From an uncultured Eubacteriales bacterium (GTDB lineage: Bacteria > Bacillota > Clostridia > Peptostreptococcales > Anaerovoracaceae): a stretch of DNA of 64,000 bases. The notes under the pieces are model-generated. The model saw only the letters and a list, made by a program, of their open reading frames with translations, was not told where the DNA came from and did not search any database. Both the position numbers and the translations under genes were made by a program. Positions 30,603 to 40,780 of the stretch are shown here, in pieces; positions within the stretch are counted from its first letter, which is position 1, and each line of letters starts with the position of its first letter. Location of the stretch: positions 1 through 64,000 of the forward strand of contig CACYQX010000003.1 of assembly GCA_902776725.1 (NCBI GenBank), given 5' to 3'.

Positions 30603-31199
30603 TTAACCGAGTAGGCCGCCGCCGAATACAGCAAGGCACCAAAGGAGTGCGCCTATAACGCACATTATAAGACCTGCTGTTGCAAGTTTTTTCTTCTCGC
30701 CCTTGCGACCCGATATCGAATAATAGATTCCTATCGCAACCGGAACGATACCGAGTGCAAGACCAAACACCGCCGCAATCATGGCAACGAGCCCTACACC
30801 GAATCCTATCTTTGCTTTGGTCTCCAAAGAGAAGTCTCCGTCGTTCTTCTTGACGTTCCTCTTCTCCTTTAGCTCGTTCCAGGATGGCTGCTCGCTCTGC
30901 GGCATCTCCTGCTGAGATGCGCTAGCGAATGTTCCAAAGTCCGGCGCCTCCGGAGCTTCGTAATCAAAGCCCGCGTCCGGAATATCAACTTCCGGTTCAA
31001 ACGTACCGCCCGCAGCCTGAGCAGCGCCCTGCTCCAGCTTTGCTTCTCCCGCATGCAGGTCGGCTGAGATGTCGTAGTCCTTCGGAATTTCTTCGCTAAA
31101 CACGAGTTCCGGAACTTCGTCAACCGTCTTCTTTCCCGTCAAAATCTCATCAACCTTCTCAAGAAGATCGCTATCTACTGTGTTTTTTAAATCATCCAT
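30603..31199 (-). CDS. DUF4190-like membrane protein with acidic N-terminus
   Basis: 198 residues. The first 120 are acidic, Pro/Ala-rich and disordered; the last 75 hold two membrane spans joined by a conserved basic loop (ISGRKGEKKKLATAGLIMCV), the pattern of DUF4190 proteins. Role unknown. Start has GAGG. Confidence 0.65.
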   Translation of the reverse strand: MDDLKNTVDSDLLEKVDEILTGKKTVDEVPELVFSEEIPKDYDISADLHAGEAKLEQGAAQAAGGTFEPEVDIPDAGFDYEAPEAPDFGTFASASQQEMPQSEQPSWNELKEKRNVKKNDGDFSLETKAKIGFGVGLVAMIAAVFGLALGIVPVAIGIYYSISGRKGEKKKLATAGLIMCVIGALLWCLAVFGGGLLG

Positions 31200-31282
31200 T
31201 ATAAAACCTCGCTGTCTCGGATATCGACTAACGCATAATTACCACTATATTATATATTATTCTGCGGCAAAATGTGAAAAAA

Positions 31283-33229
31283 TCAAAGATTTTTGACAAA
31301 GAGTGCCCTAATTGCGTTGAGGACAGCTATAACCATGACCCCAACATCGGCAAAGATGGCAAGCCACATATTGGCAAGCCCCACTGCACCAAGCAAAAGA
31401 CATGCGATTTTTACTCCAATCGCAAAATAGATATTTTCGTATGCAATTCTCATGCATTTTTTGGCAATTTTAATCGCCTTTGAAATCTTCCCCGGGTCGT
31501 CATCCATCAACACAATATCCGCAGCCTCGATTGCGGCATCAGACCCGAGCGCACCCATGGCGATACCGATATCCGCCCTCGCAAGAACCGGCGCATCGTT
31601 TATACCGTCTCCGACAAAAGCTAATGCTCCGCCCCTGTTTTCCGTCAGCAGCTTTTCAACTATGGAGACCTTGTCGCCCGGAAGCAGTTTGCTGTGTACT
31701 TCCGTTATTCCGAGCGCGGCTGCGACGCTATCCGCAACCTTATCATCATCACCCGTAAGCATTACGATTCTGCTTACGCCGCTATGCCTGATTTCTTCGA
31801 TCGCTTTTGGTGTTGTCTCTTTGACGACATCGGAAATCAGAATATGCCCGACGTATTCTCCGTCGACCGCAACATGAATCACGGTTCCCACGTCGTGACA
31901 ATCGATAAACGGTATCTCAAAGGATGTCATAAGCTTATCGTTTCCGACCAGAACCTTGTGCCCGTCTACCGAGGCACTTATTCCTGCTCCGCTTATCTCC
32001 TCGATATCGCTAACACGACTTCTGTCGATTACGCGCGGCTCAACGTCGCTGTTAATATATGCCGCCTGCAGACTCTTGCTTATCGGATGCGACGACGCAC
32101 ATTCCGCATGCGCAGCATACTCGAGAATCTTGTCCTCTGATATGGCTGCATGATGAACACCGACGACTTCGAATACGCCCTTTGTGAGCGTTCCCGTCTT
32201 ATCGCAGACGAGCATATTAGTCTTGGCGAGAGTTTCTATATAGTTGGAGCCTTTGATGAGGACTCCTGCATTACTTGCTCCACCGATTCCCGCAAAGAAA
32301 GTAAGCGGTATGCTTATAACCAGCGCACACGGGCAGCTTATTACCAGGAATGTAAGCGCCCTATAAATCCACGTTCCCCACTCGGCATCGAGTCCGAGCG
32401 CGAGCATGCGCACAAGCGGCGGAAGAACCGCAAGAACAATCGCACTTATAACCACGACAGGCGTATAAATGCGAGCGAATTTAGTTATGAAATCTTCTGC
32501 TTTGGATTTTCGTGAGCTCGCATTCTCAACCATGTCGAGGATCATAGATACGGTTGACTCGCCGAATTCCTTTGTTGTCCTGATCGAAAGAACGCCGCTC
32601 ATATTGATGGTTCCGCTTATGATTTCCTCGCCCTCGTGAATCTCACGCGGAAGGCTTTCTCCCGTAAGTGCACTCGTATCAAGTGTCGATGTACCCGAGA
32701 TAACGATGCCGTCGATTGGAACCTTCTCTCCGGGCTGACAGATTATTATGCTTCCGACTTCTACTTCGTCGGGATCAACTCGCGTGAGTTCTCCGTCGAC
32801 CTCTATATTCGCGTAGTCGGGTCTGATATCCATAAGCTCCGTTATGCTCTTTCTGCTCTTGCCAACGGCATAGCTTTGGAACCACTCACCTATCTGATAG
32901 AAAAGCATTACCGCGACAGCCTCGACATAGTCGCCCGTAGATGTAAGCGCAAGTACTATCGCGCCAACCGTGGCGACGACCATTAGAAAACATTCATCGA
33001 GCGGCTGCCTGTTCTTGATTCCCTTCCACGCCTTGATGATGATATCGTAGCCCACCAGGACGTACGGAATCATATATAACAAAAAACGCAAAAAGCCCTC
33101 GGCGGGAACAAAATGCAGTCCCACCAGGAGAAGAGCCGTCAAAATAATTCTTATTAAAGTTTTCTTCTGTTTCTTATTCATCGAAAAGCTTGCTCGGTAA
33201 CCGAAGTCAATCCTCACTCCTGTTTCCAT
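31283..33229 (-). CDS. P1B-type heavy metal ATPase (ZntA/CadA-like)
   Basis: About 648 residues from the ATG at 33,229; the true start may be 33,181 (MNKKQKK) or 33,265, since none has a good ribosome binding site. Eight membrane spans; CPC metal motif in SCPCALVIS, phosphorylation DKTGTLT, TGES and GDGINDAP. It exports Zn, Cd or Pb class ions (CPC plus absent N-terminal metal domain). The metal chaperone-like HMA protein is encoded separately just upstream, instead of as an N-terminal domain. Confidence 0.9.
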   Translation of the reverse strand: METGVRIDFGYRASFSMNKKQKKTLIRIILTALLLVGLHFVPAEGFLRFLLYMIPYVLVGYDIIIKAWKGIKNRQPLDECFLMVVATVGAIVLALTSTGDYVEAVAVMLFYQIGEWFQSYAVGKSRKSITELMDIRPDYANIEVDGELTRVDPDEVEVGSIIICQPGEKVPIDGIVISGTSTLDTSALTGESLPREIHEGEEIISGTINMSGVLSIRTTKEFGESTVSMILDMVENASSRKSKAEDFITKFARIYTPVVVISAIVLAVLPPLVRMLALGLDAEWGTWIYRALTFLVISCPCALVISIPLTFFAGIGGASNAGVLIKGSNYIETLAKTNMLVCDKTGTLTKGVFEVVGVHHAAISEDKILEYAAHAECASSHPISKSLQAAYINSDVEPRVIDRSRVSDIEEISGAGISASVDGHKVLVGNDKLMTSFEIPFIDCHDVGTVIHVAVDGEYVGHILISDVVKETTPKAIEEIRHSGVSRIVMLTGDDDKVADSVAAALGITEVHSKLLPGDKVSIVEKLLTENRGGALAFVGDGINDAPVLARADIGIAMGALGSDAAIEAADIVLMDDDPGKISKAIKIAKKCMRIAYENIYFAIGVKIACLLLGAVGLANMWLAIFADVGVMVIAVLNAIRALFVKNL

Positions 33230-33236
33230 ACCTATG

Positions 33237-33455
33237 CTAGAAGAAGATTTCGCAGTCGTCCTCAACCTTCTTGCAGTTCTCGAGAACCCTAGGCATTACT
33301 TCCTTGGGGTCAGCGCCCTCTTCAAACTCGACTTCCATCTTGAGCGCCATAAAGTTCACGACGGCATCTTTTACGCCCTCGGTCTTCTTGGTGGCTGCTT
33401 CCATCTTGTTTGCGCAGTTGGCACAATCGACTTCGATCTTGTATTTTTTCTTCAT
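33237..33455 (-). CDS. HMA domain metal-binding protein
   Basis: 72 residues from the ATG at 33,455 (GGGGAGG upstream; frame reaches 33,509). One heavy-metal-associated domain with the metal site CANCANK (C-x-x-C). Likely delivers zinc or a similar ion to the P1B ATPase encoded immediately downstream, whose own N-terminus lacks this domain. Confidence 0.85.
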   Translation of the reverse strand: MKKKYKIEVDCANCANKMEAATKKTEGVKDAVVNFMALKMEVEFEEGADPKEVMPRVLENCKKVEDDCEIFF

Positions 33456-33513
33456 GGCAAAGTCCTCCCCACAGTACATATACCCAAAGTTCGCCGACTT
33501 ACACAACAAAAAA

Positions 33514-33543
33514 GGCTCGCGCCGTTACTCGCGAGCCCTTTTA
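33514..33543. terminator. Bidirectional terminator
   Basis: GGCTCGCG (33,514-33,521) pairs with CGCGAGCC (33,530-33,537), with AAAAAA before and TTTT after. Ends the SPFH-protein gene on the minus strand. Confidence 0.75.
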
Positions 33544-33550
33544 ATTTTGT

Positions 33551-34801
33551 TTATTTCTCGAACTTGGTTCCGCACTGTGGGCAGAAGTTTGGAAGGTCTG
33601 TTGGGTCTTTTGGTGTGTAGCCGCAGTTCTTGCAATGCGGTACTTCAGGCCTCTTGGCGCCGCAGTTGGTGCAGAAGTTACCGTCATTCTTCTTGCCGCA
33701 GGATGTGCATATCCATTCAACCGGTGTCGGCTCTGCAACCTTTACTTCTTCTGCCGTCTCTTCCGGTGTTAAGAAGCTTACCTGGCTCTCCTTTTTCTCC
33801 TGTCCGATAGCGAATAGGTCTGCAGGGTTCGATCCGCCTGCGTTCATTGCCATTCCCATACCCATAAATCCGATTGCTGCTCCCGCTTCGTTCTCCGCAG
33901 CGGCCTTCATCGCCTCTGCCTGAGCCTGGCTGATGTTTGCCGCAGCCATATTTGGATCGGCATATACAGCAGCGTTCTGAGCGGCTTTTAGTCTCTCGGA
34001 ATCGCTCTCCGTAAGCGTAATCGGATTAAGCGCTATCGTTACAATTTCAAGACCTCTCTCCTGCTTCCACTTTGGCGAGAGCTGTTTGTTCATCGCCTCT
34101 GTGATGTCATCATAGTATTCGGTAAGCTGGCTCGGTCTGATTTCTTTCTTTCCTACTTCTCCGAGTGCCGGAGCAAGTGCGTTTACGAATTCAGCCTTGA
34201 GCTGTGTGTCGATATCTTCTCTTGTGAACTCTTCCTCAACGTTTCCGCATACGTTTGTATAGAAGAGAAGAGGATCAACGATTCTGTAGGAGTAAACTCC
34301 CGAGCAACGGATGTCTACATCGAGGTCGAGACCAATCTTGGAATCAACTACTCTGAACGGAATCGGGCTCGGTGTTCCGAACTTATTGTCGCGAAGTTCC
34401 TTTGTATTGAAATAGTAAACTCTCTGATCCTTTGCAGGCGCACCGCCGTAGCTGAAACGTCTTCCTATTTTTCTGAAGGTCTCCTCTACAGCATAGCTAA
34501 GGTCACCCGTAAAGATGCTTGGCTCGCTGCTGGTATCATAGGTGAACTCACCGGGCTCTGCGCAGACTTCTACGATTTCGCCCTGCTCAACAATCATCAT
34601 GCACTGTCCGTCCGCAACAGCGATTCCGGAACCGTTTGTGATGATATTGTCGCTACCAAAATTGTTAAACACGCCGTTCGTCTTTTTGAATGCGCGTTTT
34701 ACCAAGACATCGCTCGGCATTGAATCACAGTAGAAGAATTCTTTCCACTGATCCGAAATTACTCCGCTAGCTGCAGTAGTAAATGCTTTGATAAGGCCCA
34801 T
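33551..34801 (-). CDS. YdjI-like SPFH protein with zinc ribbons
   Basis: 416 residues. N-terminal half resembles the SPFH/band-7-like domain of Bacillus YdjI proteins (sometimes labelled virion core protein homologues). The tail has three Cys pair blocks: CTSCGKKNDGNFCTNCG, HCKNCG and FCPQCG, which form zinc ribbons. Associated with membrane quality or stress in Bacillus; exact role unknown. Not a phage protein. Start has AAAGGAG. Confidence 0.75.
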   Translation of the reverse strand: MGLIKAFTTAASGVISDQWKEFFYCDSMPSDVLVKRAFKKTNGVFNNFGSDNIITNGSGIAVADGQCMMIVEQGEIVEVCAEPGEFTYDTSSEPSIFTGDLSYAVEETFRKIGRRFSYGGAPAKDQRVYYFNTKELRDNKFGTPSPIPFRVVDSKIGLDLDVDIRCSGVYSYRIVDPLLFYTNVCGNVEEEFTREDIDTQLKAEFVNALAPALGEVGKKEIRPSQLTEYYDDITEAMNKQLSPKWKQERGLEIVTIALNPITLTESDSERLKAAQNAAVYADPNMAAANISQAQAEAMKAAAENEAGAAIGFMGMGMAMNAGGSNPADLFAIGQEKKESQVSFLTPEETAEEVKVAEPTPVEWICTSCGKKNDGNFCTNCGAKRPEVPHCKNCGYTPKDPTDLPNFCPQCGTKFEK

Positions 34802-34819
34802 TATGTTCTCCTTTCTAAA

Positions 34820-36211
34820 TTAGAACTCCGCCGACTTTGGTGTCCTCGGGAACGGAAGGACATCGCGGATATTGCTCATTCCCGTTAGGTACATAATCAT
34901 GCGTTCAAAGCCGAGGCCAAATCCCGCATGCTTAACTCCGCCATATTTTCTAAGGTCAAGATACCATCCGTAATCTTCTGCTTCAAGGCCCATTTCCTTC
35001 ATGCGAGATTTGAGGATGTCTATTCTCTCTTCTCTCTGGCTGCCTCCTATGATTTCACCGACTCCCGGAACGAGAAGGTCGCATGCCGCAACGGTCTTTC
35101 CATCGTCGTTCAGTCTCATATAGAAAGCCTTAAAGTCCTTTGGATAGTCCGTAACAAAGAGCGGCTTCTTGAATATCTCTTCCGTGAGATATCTCTCATG
35201 CTCTGTCTGAAGGTCTGTTCCCCATTCAACGGGATACTGAAAATCTTTTCCCGATTTTTGGAGCAGCTCCACCGCCTCCGTATATGTTATGCGGCCAAAA
35301 TCCGCATTGACGATGCTGTCGAGTCTTTCAAGAAGTCCTTTGTCGATGAATTTGTTGAAGAACTCCATTTCCTCCGGCGCGTTCTCAAGAACATAGTTGA
35401 TGATGTACTTGACCATCTCCTCCGCAAGAACCATATCGTCCTCGAGGTCCGCAAACGCAATCTCCGGCTCTATCATCCAGAACTCGCTGGCGTGTCTTGC
35501 CGTATGTGAGTTCTCAGCGCGGAATGTCGGACCAAACGTATAGATATCCCTAAGCGCAAGAGCAAAGGCTTCGCCCTCTAACTGACCGCTTACGGTGAGG
35601 CTCGTCTTCTTTCCGAAGAAGTCCTCGGTATAATCTATCTTTCCGTCTTCTCTCGGAAGATTGTCTAGGTCGAGCGTCGTTACCTGGAACATCTCGCCTG
35701 CACCCTCTGCATCACTGCCCGTAATTATTGGGGTGTGCACATAGACAAAGTTTCTGTCCTGGAAGAATTTATGTATAGCATACGCTACGAGAGAGCGCAC
35801 TCTAAACACCGCCGAGAAAGTATTGCTCCTCGGTCTAAGATGCGCAATCTCACGAAGGAATTCCATCGAATGTCTTTTGTTCTGAAGCGGATAGTCGGCA
35901 TCGGTGTCAGCGATAAGTTCGATTGTCTCCGCCTTTACTTCAAAAGGCTGCTGAGCTTCCGGCGTGAGAATAACCTCCCCTACAACGGAGACTGCCGCAG
36001 AAACATTTACCTTGACGATGTCCGAGTAGTTCTCCAAGTTCTCTGCCTCATAGACAATCTGAACAGACTTAAAAAAGCTTCCGTCGTTCAATTCAATGAA
36101 TCCAAAGTGATTATTATTTCGATTATTCCTGACCCATCCATTTACGCGGACTTTTTGACCGGAAAAATCGCTTGCATTTCTATGCAGTTCTCTTAACTTG
36201 ATTTCTTGCAT
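34820..36211 (-). CDS. asnS: Asparaginyl-tRNA synthetase
   Basis: 463 residues from the ATG at 36,211 (AAGGAG upstream; frame extends to 36,268). An N-terminal OB-fold anticodon-binding domain ([13 protein letters not shown]) and a class II catalytic domain: motif 2 region [20 protein letters not shown], and motif 3 [15 protein letters not shown]. Charges tRNA-Asn in the cytoplasm. Divergent from the M20 dipeptidase gene. Confidence 0.95.
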   Translation of the reverse strand: MQEIKLRELHRNASDFSGQKVRVNGWVRNNRNNNHFGFIELNDGSFFKSVQIVYEAENLENYSDIVKVNVSAAVSVVGEVILTPEAQQPFEVKAETIELIADTDADYPLQNKRHSMEFLREIAHLRPRSNTFSAVFRVRSLVAYAIHKFFQDRNFVYVHTPIITGSDAEGAGEMFQVTTLDLDNLPREDGKIDYTEDFFGKKTSLTVSGQLEGEAFALALRDIYTFGPTFRAENSHTARHASEFWMIEPEIAFADLEDDMVLAEEMVKYIINYVLENAPEEMEFFNKFIDKGLLERLDSIVNADFGRITYTEAVELLQKSGKDFQYPVEWGTDLQTEHERYLTEEIFKKPLFVTDYPKDFKAFYMRLNDDGKTVAACDLLVPGVGEIIGGSQREERIDILKSRMKEMGLEAEDYGWYLDLRKYGGVKHAGFGLGFERMIMYLTGMSNIRDVLPFPRTPKSAEF

Positions 36212-36276
36212 AATAATCACTCCTTTGAAAAATATATTGCCTGCGCCAGCCAAAATCTTGGCTACCACAATAATCT

Positions 36277-36310
36277 ATTATATCACAGATTGCGCCGGTT
36301 GTTGTATAAT
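36277..36310. promoter_or_regulatory. Divergent promoters of asnS and the dipeptidase gene
   Basis: Minus strand TGATATAAT (extended -10, TATAAT at 36,277-36,282) for asnS, plus strand TATAAT (36,305-36,310) for the dipeptidase gene. -35 elements are poor. Confidence 0.55.
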
Positions 36311-36371
36311 GGGATTAGTTAAATCTGTTAACCCTTTGTTATATTCAGAGTTCTGGAATCGAGGTGCACAT

Positions 36372-37661
36372 ATGAAAGAAAGATTTGCCTTGATGGTTGA
36401 GCGCGACAAAGATGCCCTCCTTGAGGATCTTCGCAAGCTGATCGCCATAGAGAGCGTAAACGGTGTCAAAGAAAAGACCGAGGAGGCCTTGGAATTTGTC
36501 CTGAAGCGTGCCGAAGAGATGGGTATGAGGACCGAAATCAGTAGCCTGAGGAACGTCGGATTTGCAGAAATCGGCGAAGGCGACGAGATGATAGGAATCC
36601 TGGTTCACGTTGACGTGGTTCCACCGGGAGAGGCCGATCTTTGGGAGTCTCCGGCTTACGAACTTACGGAGCGCGACGGCTATCTATATGCTCGCGGTGT
36701 CTGCGACGACAAGGGCCCCGCCATCATAAGCCTTTATTCAATGAAGAATCTTATGGAGCTTGCCGAGGCAGAAGGCAAGACCATCGGAAAGAGAATCCGC
36801 CTTATCGTTGGAACCAGCGAGGAAAGCCAGTGGGTAGATATGGAGACATATCTTAAGGAGTTTGAGCCACCTACATACGGCTTCACTCCGGACGGACACT
36901 TCCCAATCGTAAACAAAGAAGCCGGCTATCTCGATTTTGAACTTAGCTTCCCTGAGACAGCTGAAGCGCTCGGCAATATCACGGATATAAGCTCCGGTAT
37001 CAGCGTAGGTACCGTTCCATCAACTGCTTATTATACAGAGAATGGCGAGACCAAGAGATTTGAAGGCGCTTCTGCTCACGGATCGCTTCCATGGCTCGGC
37101 GACAACGCAATCGTTCATCTCGCCAAAGAGCTTAAAGGTCGCGGGCTCAAGTTCGCAGACTTCATCGCCGCTCACTGCGGAGAGAGCGGCGAGCAGGATC
37201 TCTTTACGGATCCTGACACCTGCCCCGCCGAGTTTGACAGAGCGACAACCATAGTTCCGACGACCTTGGAACTCAAGGACGGCATCGTCACGGTTAATAT
37301 GAACACCCGCCATCGCTATGGTGTCCTCAGTAAAGACATCATGGCTGTCATAGACGCGCTCGGCGCGGAAGTCGGATTCACAAGCCGCGTAACAGAGGCT
37401 TTGGAACCGCTCTTCTCAAGCGCAAGCCAGGATTGGCTAAGGCGCATGGCTGAGGTCTATGAATCCTACGGTTACAAAAACGAGTTCAAGCTCACGGGCG
37501 GCACAAGCTATGCCAAGTCCATGGAAAACATCGTAACATGGGGACCGCTTATTCCCGGAGAATTTGACGGAAACCACATGGAGAACGAACTCCTCAAGAA
37601 AGACGTAGTCTTCCTCTGCCAAGAGATGTACGCGCTATATCTCTGGGGCGAGATTCAGTAG
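36372..37661 (+). CDS. M20 dipeptidase (PepV-like)
   Basis: 429 residues from the ATG at 36,372 (AGGTG upstream; frame opens at 36,198 inside asnS). Metal-binding motifs of M20/PepV: GILVHVDVVPPG (His, Asp), GVCDDKGP, TSEESQW (Glu pair) and TGGTSYAKS near the end. Cleaves short peptides or acyl amino acids in the cytoplasm. Dipeptidase-type substrate is inferred. Confidence 0.85.
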   Translation: MKERFALMVERDKDALLEDLRKLIAIESVNGVKEKTEEALEFVLKRAEEMGMRTEISSLRNVGFAEIGEGDEMIGILVHVDVVPPGEADLWESPAYELTERDGYLYARGVCDDKGPAIISLYSMKNLMELAEAEGKTIGKRIRLIVGTSEESQWVDMETYLKEFEPPTYGFTPDGHFPIVNKEAGYLDFELSFPETAEALGNITDISSGISVGTVPSTAYYTENGETKRFEGASAHGSLPWLGDNAIVHLAKELKGRGLKFADFIAAHCGESGEQDLFTDPDTCPAEFDRATTIVPTTLELKDGIVTVNMNTRHRYGVLSKDIMAVIDALGAEVGFTSRVTEALEPLFSSASQDWLRRMAEVYESYGYKNEFKLTGGTSYAKSMENIVTWGPLIPGEFDGNHMENELLKKDVVFLCQEMYALYLWGEIQ

Positions 37662-37723
37662 CATCGCCCCGCGATGCCATTAGCACTGCAGTATCAAGAC
37701 GCGAGTTTTTACCGCAGTTTGCA

Positions 37724-37752
37724 TTGTCTTGGGGCGCGCTTTGTGATAGTAT
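37724..37752 (+). promoter_or_regulatory. Promoter of pta
   Basis: TTGTCT (37,724-37,729), 17-base spacer, TAGTAT (37,747-37,752) preceded by TG (extended -10). Confidence 0.65.
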
Positions 37753-37801
37753 GTTTTCGGAAATAAATTGAGTTGATAATCTATGTGAATTGGAGGTACA
37801 G

Positions 37802-38806
37802 ATGTCAATCTTTGATAAACTTACAGACAAGCTAAAGGCTAATCCCAAGACAATTGTTCTTCCGGATGGTCCGGACCCAAGAGTTATGAATGCCGCAGAA
37901 AGACTGAGCCAGGAGGACGTCCTCAAGGTTATCCTCGTGGGAACCGAAGAGGAATTTGCAAAAGGCGCAGCTGAAGGCGGCTATAACCTTTCCAAATGCG
38001 AAATCATCGATCCGCTCACTTACGACGGAATGGACGAAATGGTTAAAACCTTTGTTGAACTCCGTAAGGGCAAGGTTTCCGAGGAGGAAGCAAAGAATAT
38101 GCTTTCCGCAGGAAACTATTTTGGAACCATGCTCGTTAAGATGGGCAAGGCTGACTGCCTACTCGGCGGCGCAACATATTCCACAGCGGACACCGTAAGA
38201 CCTGCTCTTCAGCTTATCAAGACCAAGCCGGGCGCTCACCTCGTAAGCTCCAGCTTTATCCTGATTCGCGGCGACGAAAGAATCGCAATGGGCGACTGCG
38301 CAATCAACATCAGCTACGAAGACGATGTTGATGCAGACGGAAACGTAGTTCTCTCCGCAGCAGATAAGCTCGCAGAGGTTGCTGTTGAAACAGCTCGCAC
38401 AGCTCAGGTATTTGAAATCGATCCAAAGGTTGCAGTACTCAGCTTCTCAACAAAGGGATCCGGCAAGGGCGCAACGGTTCAGCTCTCGCACGACGCAACA
38501 CTTAAGGCTCAGGAACTCGCACCGGACCTCGCTATCGACGGCGAGCTTCAGTTCGACGCAGCAGTTTCCATGGATGTTGCAAAGACAAAATGCCAGGGCT
38601 CCCCTGTTGCAGGTCAGGCCAATACATTTATCTTCCCGTGCATCGAAGCCGGAAACATCGGCTATAAGATTGCACAGCGTCTCGGCGGATATGCGGCTTA
38701 CGGCCCAATCCTACAGGGACTGAACGCACCGATTAACGATTTGTCCCGCGGCTGCGATGCCGATGAAATTTACTATATGTCAATTATTACAGCCGCTCTA
38801 TCGTAA
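37802..38806 (+). CDS. pta: Phosphate acetyltransferase
   Basis: 334 residues, normal for the short Pta. Start chosen at 37,802 (GGAGG upstream). Conserved blocks: IVLPDGPDPRVMNAAERL, LLGGATYSTADTVRPALQLI, SFSTKGSGKGA and a NTFIFPCIEAGNIGYKIAQR block with GPILQGLNAPINDLSRGC. Makes acetyl phosphate from acetyl-CoA in acetate fermentation. The usual partner ackA is not next to it; an LUD protein follows. Confidence 0.95.
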   Translation: MSIFDKLTDKLKANPKTIVLPDGPDPRVMNAAERLSQEDVLKVILVGTEEEFAKGAAEGGYNLSKCEIIDPLTYDGMDEMVKTFVELRKGKVSEEEAKNMLSAGNYFGTMLVKMGKADCLLGGATYSTADTVRPALQLIKTKPGAHLVSSSFILIRGDERIAMGDCAINISYEDDVDADGNVVLSAADKLAEVAVETARTAQVFEIDPKVAVLSFSTKGSGKGATVQLSHDATLKAQELAPDLAIDGELQFDAAVSMDVAKTKCQGSPVAGQANTFIFPCIEAGNIGYKIAQRLGGYAAYGPILQGLNAPINDLSRGCDADEIYYMSIITAALS

Positions 38807-38842
38807 GTATTATCTTAGTATTAATGTAGAGTGAGGAATGTT

Positions 38843-39472
38843 ATGAACGAATTTGTTAAAAAGAGAAATGAACTTTTGGCGCAGAAGGTCATCAAAGGAC
38901 TTGGTTCCCGCAATATGACCGGCTACTACGCAGAGACCAAGGAAGATGCACTCAAGCAAGCTCTTGAGCTCATCCCCGAGGGAAGCTCTGTAACGATGGG
39001 CGGTTGCGTAAGCGCCGCCGAAATCGGTCTCGTTCAGGCAGTTCAGGAAGGCAATTACAATTTTATAGACAGGACCAAGGCCGAGAATCCAAGAGAGGCG
39101 ATGCTTCAGGCATACGATGCGGACGTATATCTCGCAAGCGCAAACGCCATGACGGATGACGGCATCATCGTAAATATCGACGGAAATGCCAACAGAGTTT
39201 CTGCAATAGCATACGGTCCAAAGAAAGTAGTATTCATCGTCGGCATGAACAAGATCTGCGGAGATCTTGATGCCGCAATGAAGCGCGCCCGCAGCGTGGC
39301 CGCAACCACCAATACACAGAGATTTGACATAGCAACACCTTGCAAACAGACAGGTGCATGCATAGATTGCAAATCTCCGGATACAATTTGCTGCCAGTTC
39401 CTTACCACTCGTTATTCGCGACACGAAGGCAGAATACATGTAATCCTGGTAAATGACAATTTGGGATTCTAA
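38843..39472 (+). CDS. LUD domain protein (LutC/YkgG-like)
   Basis: 209 residues from the ATG at 38,843 (GAGGAAT upstream). LUD signature GSSVTMGGCVSAAEIGL, then SANAMTDDGIIVNIDGNANR and AYGPKKVVFIVGMNKI. These proteins take part in lactate utilisation or related NAD-linked oxidations. Cys-rich end (TPCKQTGACIDCKSPDTICC) may bind a cluster or metal. No LutA/B in the window. Likely co-transcribed with pta; terminator follows. Confidence 0.85.
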   Translation: MNEFVKKRNELLAQKVIKGLGSRNMTGYYAETKEDALKQALELIPEGSSVTMGGCVSAAEIGLVQAVQEGNYNFIDRTKAENPREAMLQAYDADVYLASANAMTDDGIIVNIDGNANRVSAIAYGPKKVVFIVGMNKICGDLDAAMKRARSVAATTNTQRFDIATPCKQTGACIDCKSPDTICCQFLTTRYSRHEGRIHVILVNDNLGF

Positions 39473-39508
39473 GCGGATTTCAAATCGGACAAACAAAAAT
39501 CATAAAAA

Positions 39509-39545
39509 GGCGCCTGTCGCATAAGCGACGGCGCCATTTTTATTT
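39509..39545 (+). terminator. Terminator of the pta-LUD operon
   Basis: GGCGCC-TGTCGC (39,509-39,520) pairs with GCGACG-GCGCC (39,525-39,535) followed by ATTTTTATTT. Confidence 0.8.
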
Positions 39546-39560
39546 ACTCAAGTATCGAGA

Positions 39561-40742
39561 TTATAGTGCCATGCGATATATTTCTTCCATGTCGGCAAGT
39601 TTGAGAAGCTTTGCCGTTCCTATCTGTCCTCCGACAGCGGCTTCGCATCCGAGCGCGAGCTCCTTTATCTGCTCTTCGGTCGGTTCTATGCCGAGTTCCT
39701 TCATCGTTGTCGGCATATCTATTTCGCGGAAGAAATCTTCCATGGCTGCGATTCCGGCAAGAGCTGTTTCTTCGTCGCTTACAGCAGGTTCTACTCCCAT
39801 GACATCCGTCGCGAACTTCACAAACCTCGGCAGGCAGTCCTTATATACATAGCGCGCCCAGCTCGGCCAGATTGCAGCAAGGCCCGCACCGTGAGTTACG
39901 TCGAACATTCCGCCGATCTCGTGCTCGAGTCTATGAGATGCCCAATCACTTCCCTGGTGACCGCATCCGGTAAGTCCGTTATGCGAAAGGCTGCTCGCCC
40001 ACATAACCTCTGCGCGCGATTCGTAGTTTGCGGGATCCGCGTGCAGAACCTTTGCATGCTTCATTACGGTCTTGATAAGTCCTTCCGCAATTACGTCCGT
40101 GATGTCGGGAACGTTGCCTTGCGTAAAATATCTTTCCATCGTATGCATCATGATATCTACGCATCCGGACATCGTCTGGTAATCCGGAAGCGTAAGCGTA
40201 TATGTCGGATCCATGATTGCAAACTTGGCACGGCAAAGGTCACTGTTGCATCCCCTCTTCTGTCCGGTCTTCTCGTTTGTGATTACGCTACTGTCGCTCA
40301 TCTCGCTTCCCGCAGCGGCAATCGTAAGAACCGCGGCAACCGGAAAGCTTGCCTTTGGGCTTCTCGTATGCTCATAGAGATCCCATACATCAAACTCCGG
40401 TTCACCGAGACCGTAAGCTATAGCCTTTGATGAATCGATGGTTGAGCCTCCGCCCACCGCAAGGATAAAGTCTACATCGTTTTCCTTTGCGAGTGCGATG
40501 CCTTCCCTTACCTTTGCAAGATGCGGGTTCGGAACAACTCCTCCGAGTTCGACATGGAATATTCCCGCCTCATCCAGCAAAGTTTTTACGCGGTCGATGA
40601 GCCCGGACTTAACCGCGCTCTGCCCACCGTAATGAATCAAAACCCTGCTTCCACCGAAAGTTTTTATTTGTGCCGCTACTTGATCGATTGAATTTTTGCC
40701 GAATACTACTTTGGTCGGTGTGTAAAAATTGAAATTATTCAT
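39561..40742 (-). CDS. Iron-containing alcohol dehydrogenase
   Basis: 393 residues from the ATG at 40,742 (GGAGAGG upstream; frame to 40,757). Group III ADH: NAD(P)-binding GGGSTIDSSKAIAYG, SGCVDIMMHTMERYF metal region, and further His residues GLTGCGHQGSDWASHRLEHE. Looks like the butanol dehydrogenase YugJ-type group. Interconverts aldehydes and alcohols in fermentation. Confidence 0.9.
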   Translation of the reverse strand: MNNFNFYTPTKVVFGKNSIDQVAAQIKTFGGSRVLIHYGGQSAVKSGLIDRVKTLLDEAGIFHVELGGVVPNPHLAKVREGIALAKENDVDFILAVGGGSTIDSSKAIAYGLGEPEFDVWDLYEHTRSPKASFPVAAVLTIAAAGSEMSDSSVITNEKTGQKRGCNSDLCRAKFAIMDPTYTLTLPDYQTMSGCVDIMMHTMERYFTQGNVPDITDVIAEGLIKTVMKHAKVLHADPANYESRAEVMWASSLSHNGLTGCGHQGSDWASHRLEHEIGGMFDVTHGAGLAAIWPSWARYVYKDCLPRFVKFATDVMGVEPAVSDEETALAGIAAMEDFFREIDMPTTMKELGIEPTEEQIKELALGCEAAVGGQIGTAKLLKLADMEEIYRMAL

Positions 40743-40780
40743 TCTTAACCTCTCCAACTCTTTGTTATAAGTTATATGTA

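Noticed and set aside
33551..34801. Phage origin for the 'virion core' type protein
   Set aside because: YdjI-like SPFH proteins with zinc ribbons are chromosomal in many Firmicutes and nothing around it is phage-like.
36212..36371. T-box leader for asnS
   Set aside because: The upstream region is only 160 bp and shared with a divergent gene; no T-box sequence or antiterminator seen. The same holds for thrS, which has 21 bases upstream.
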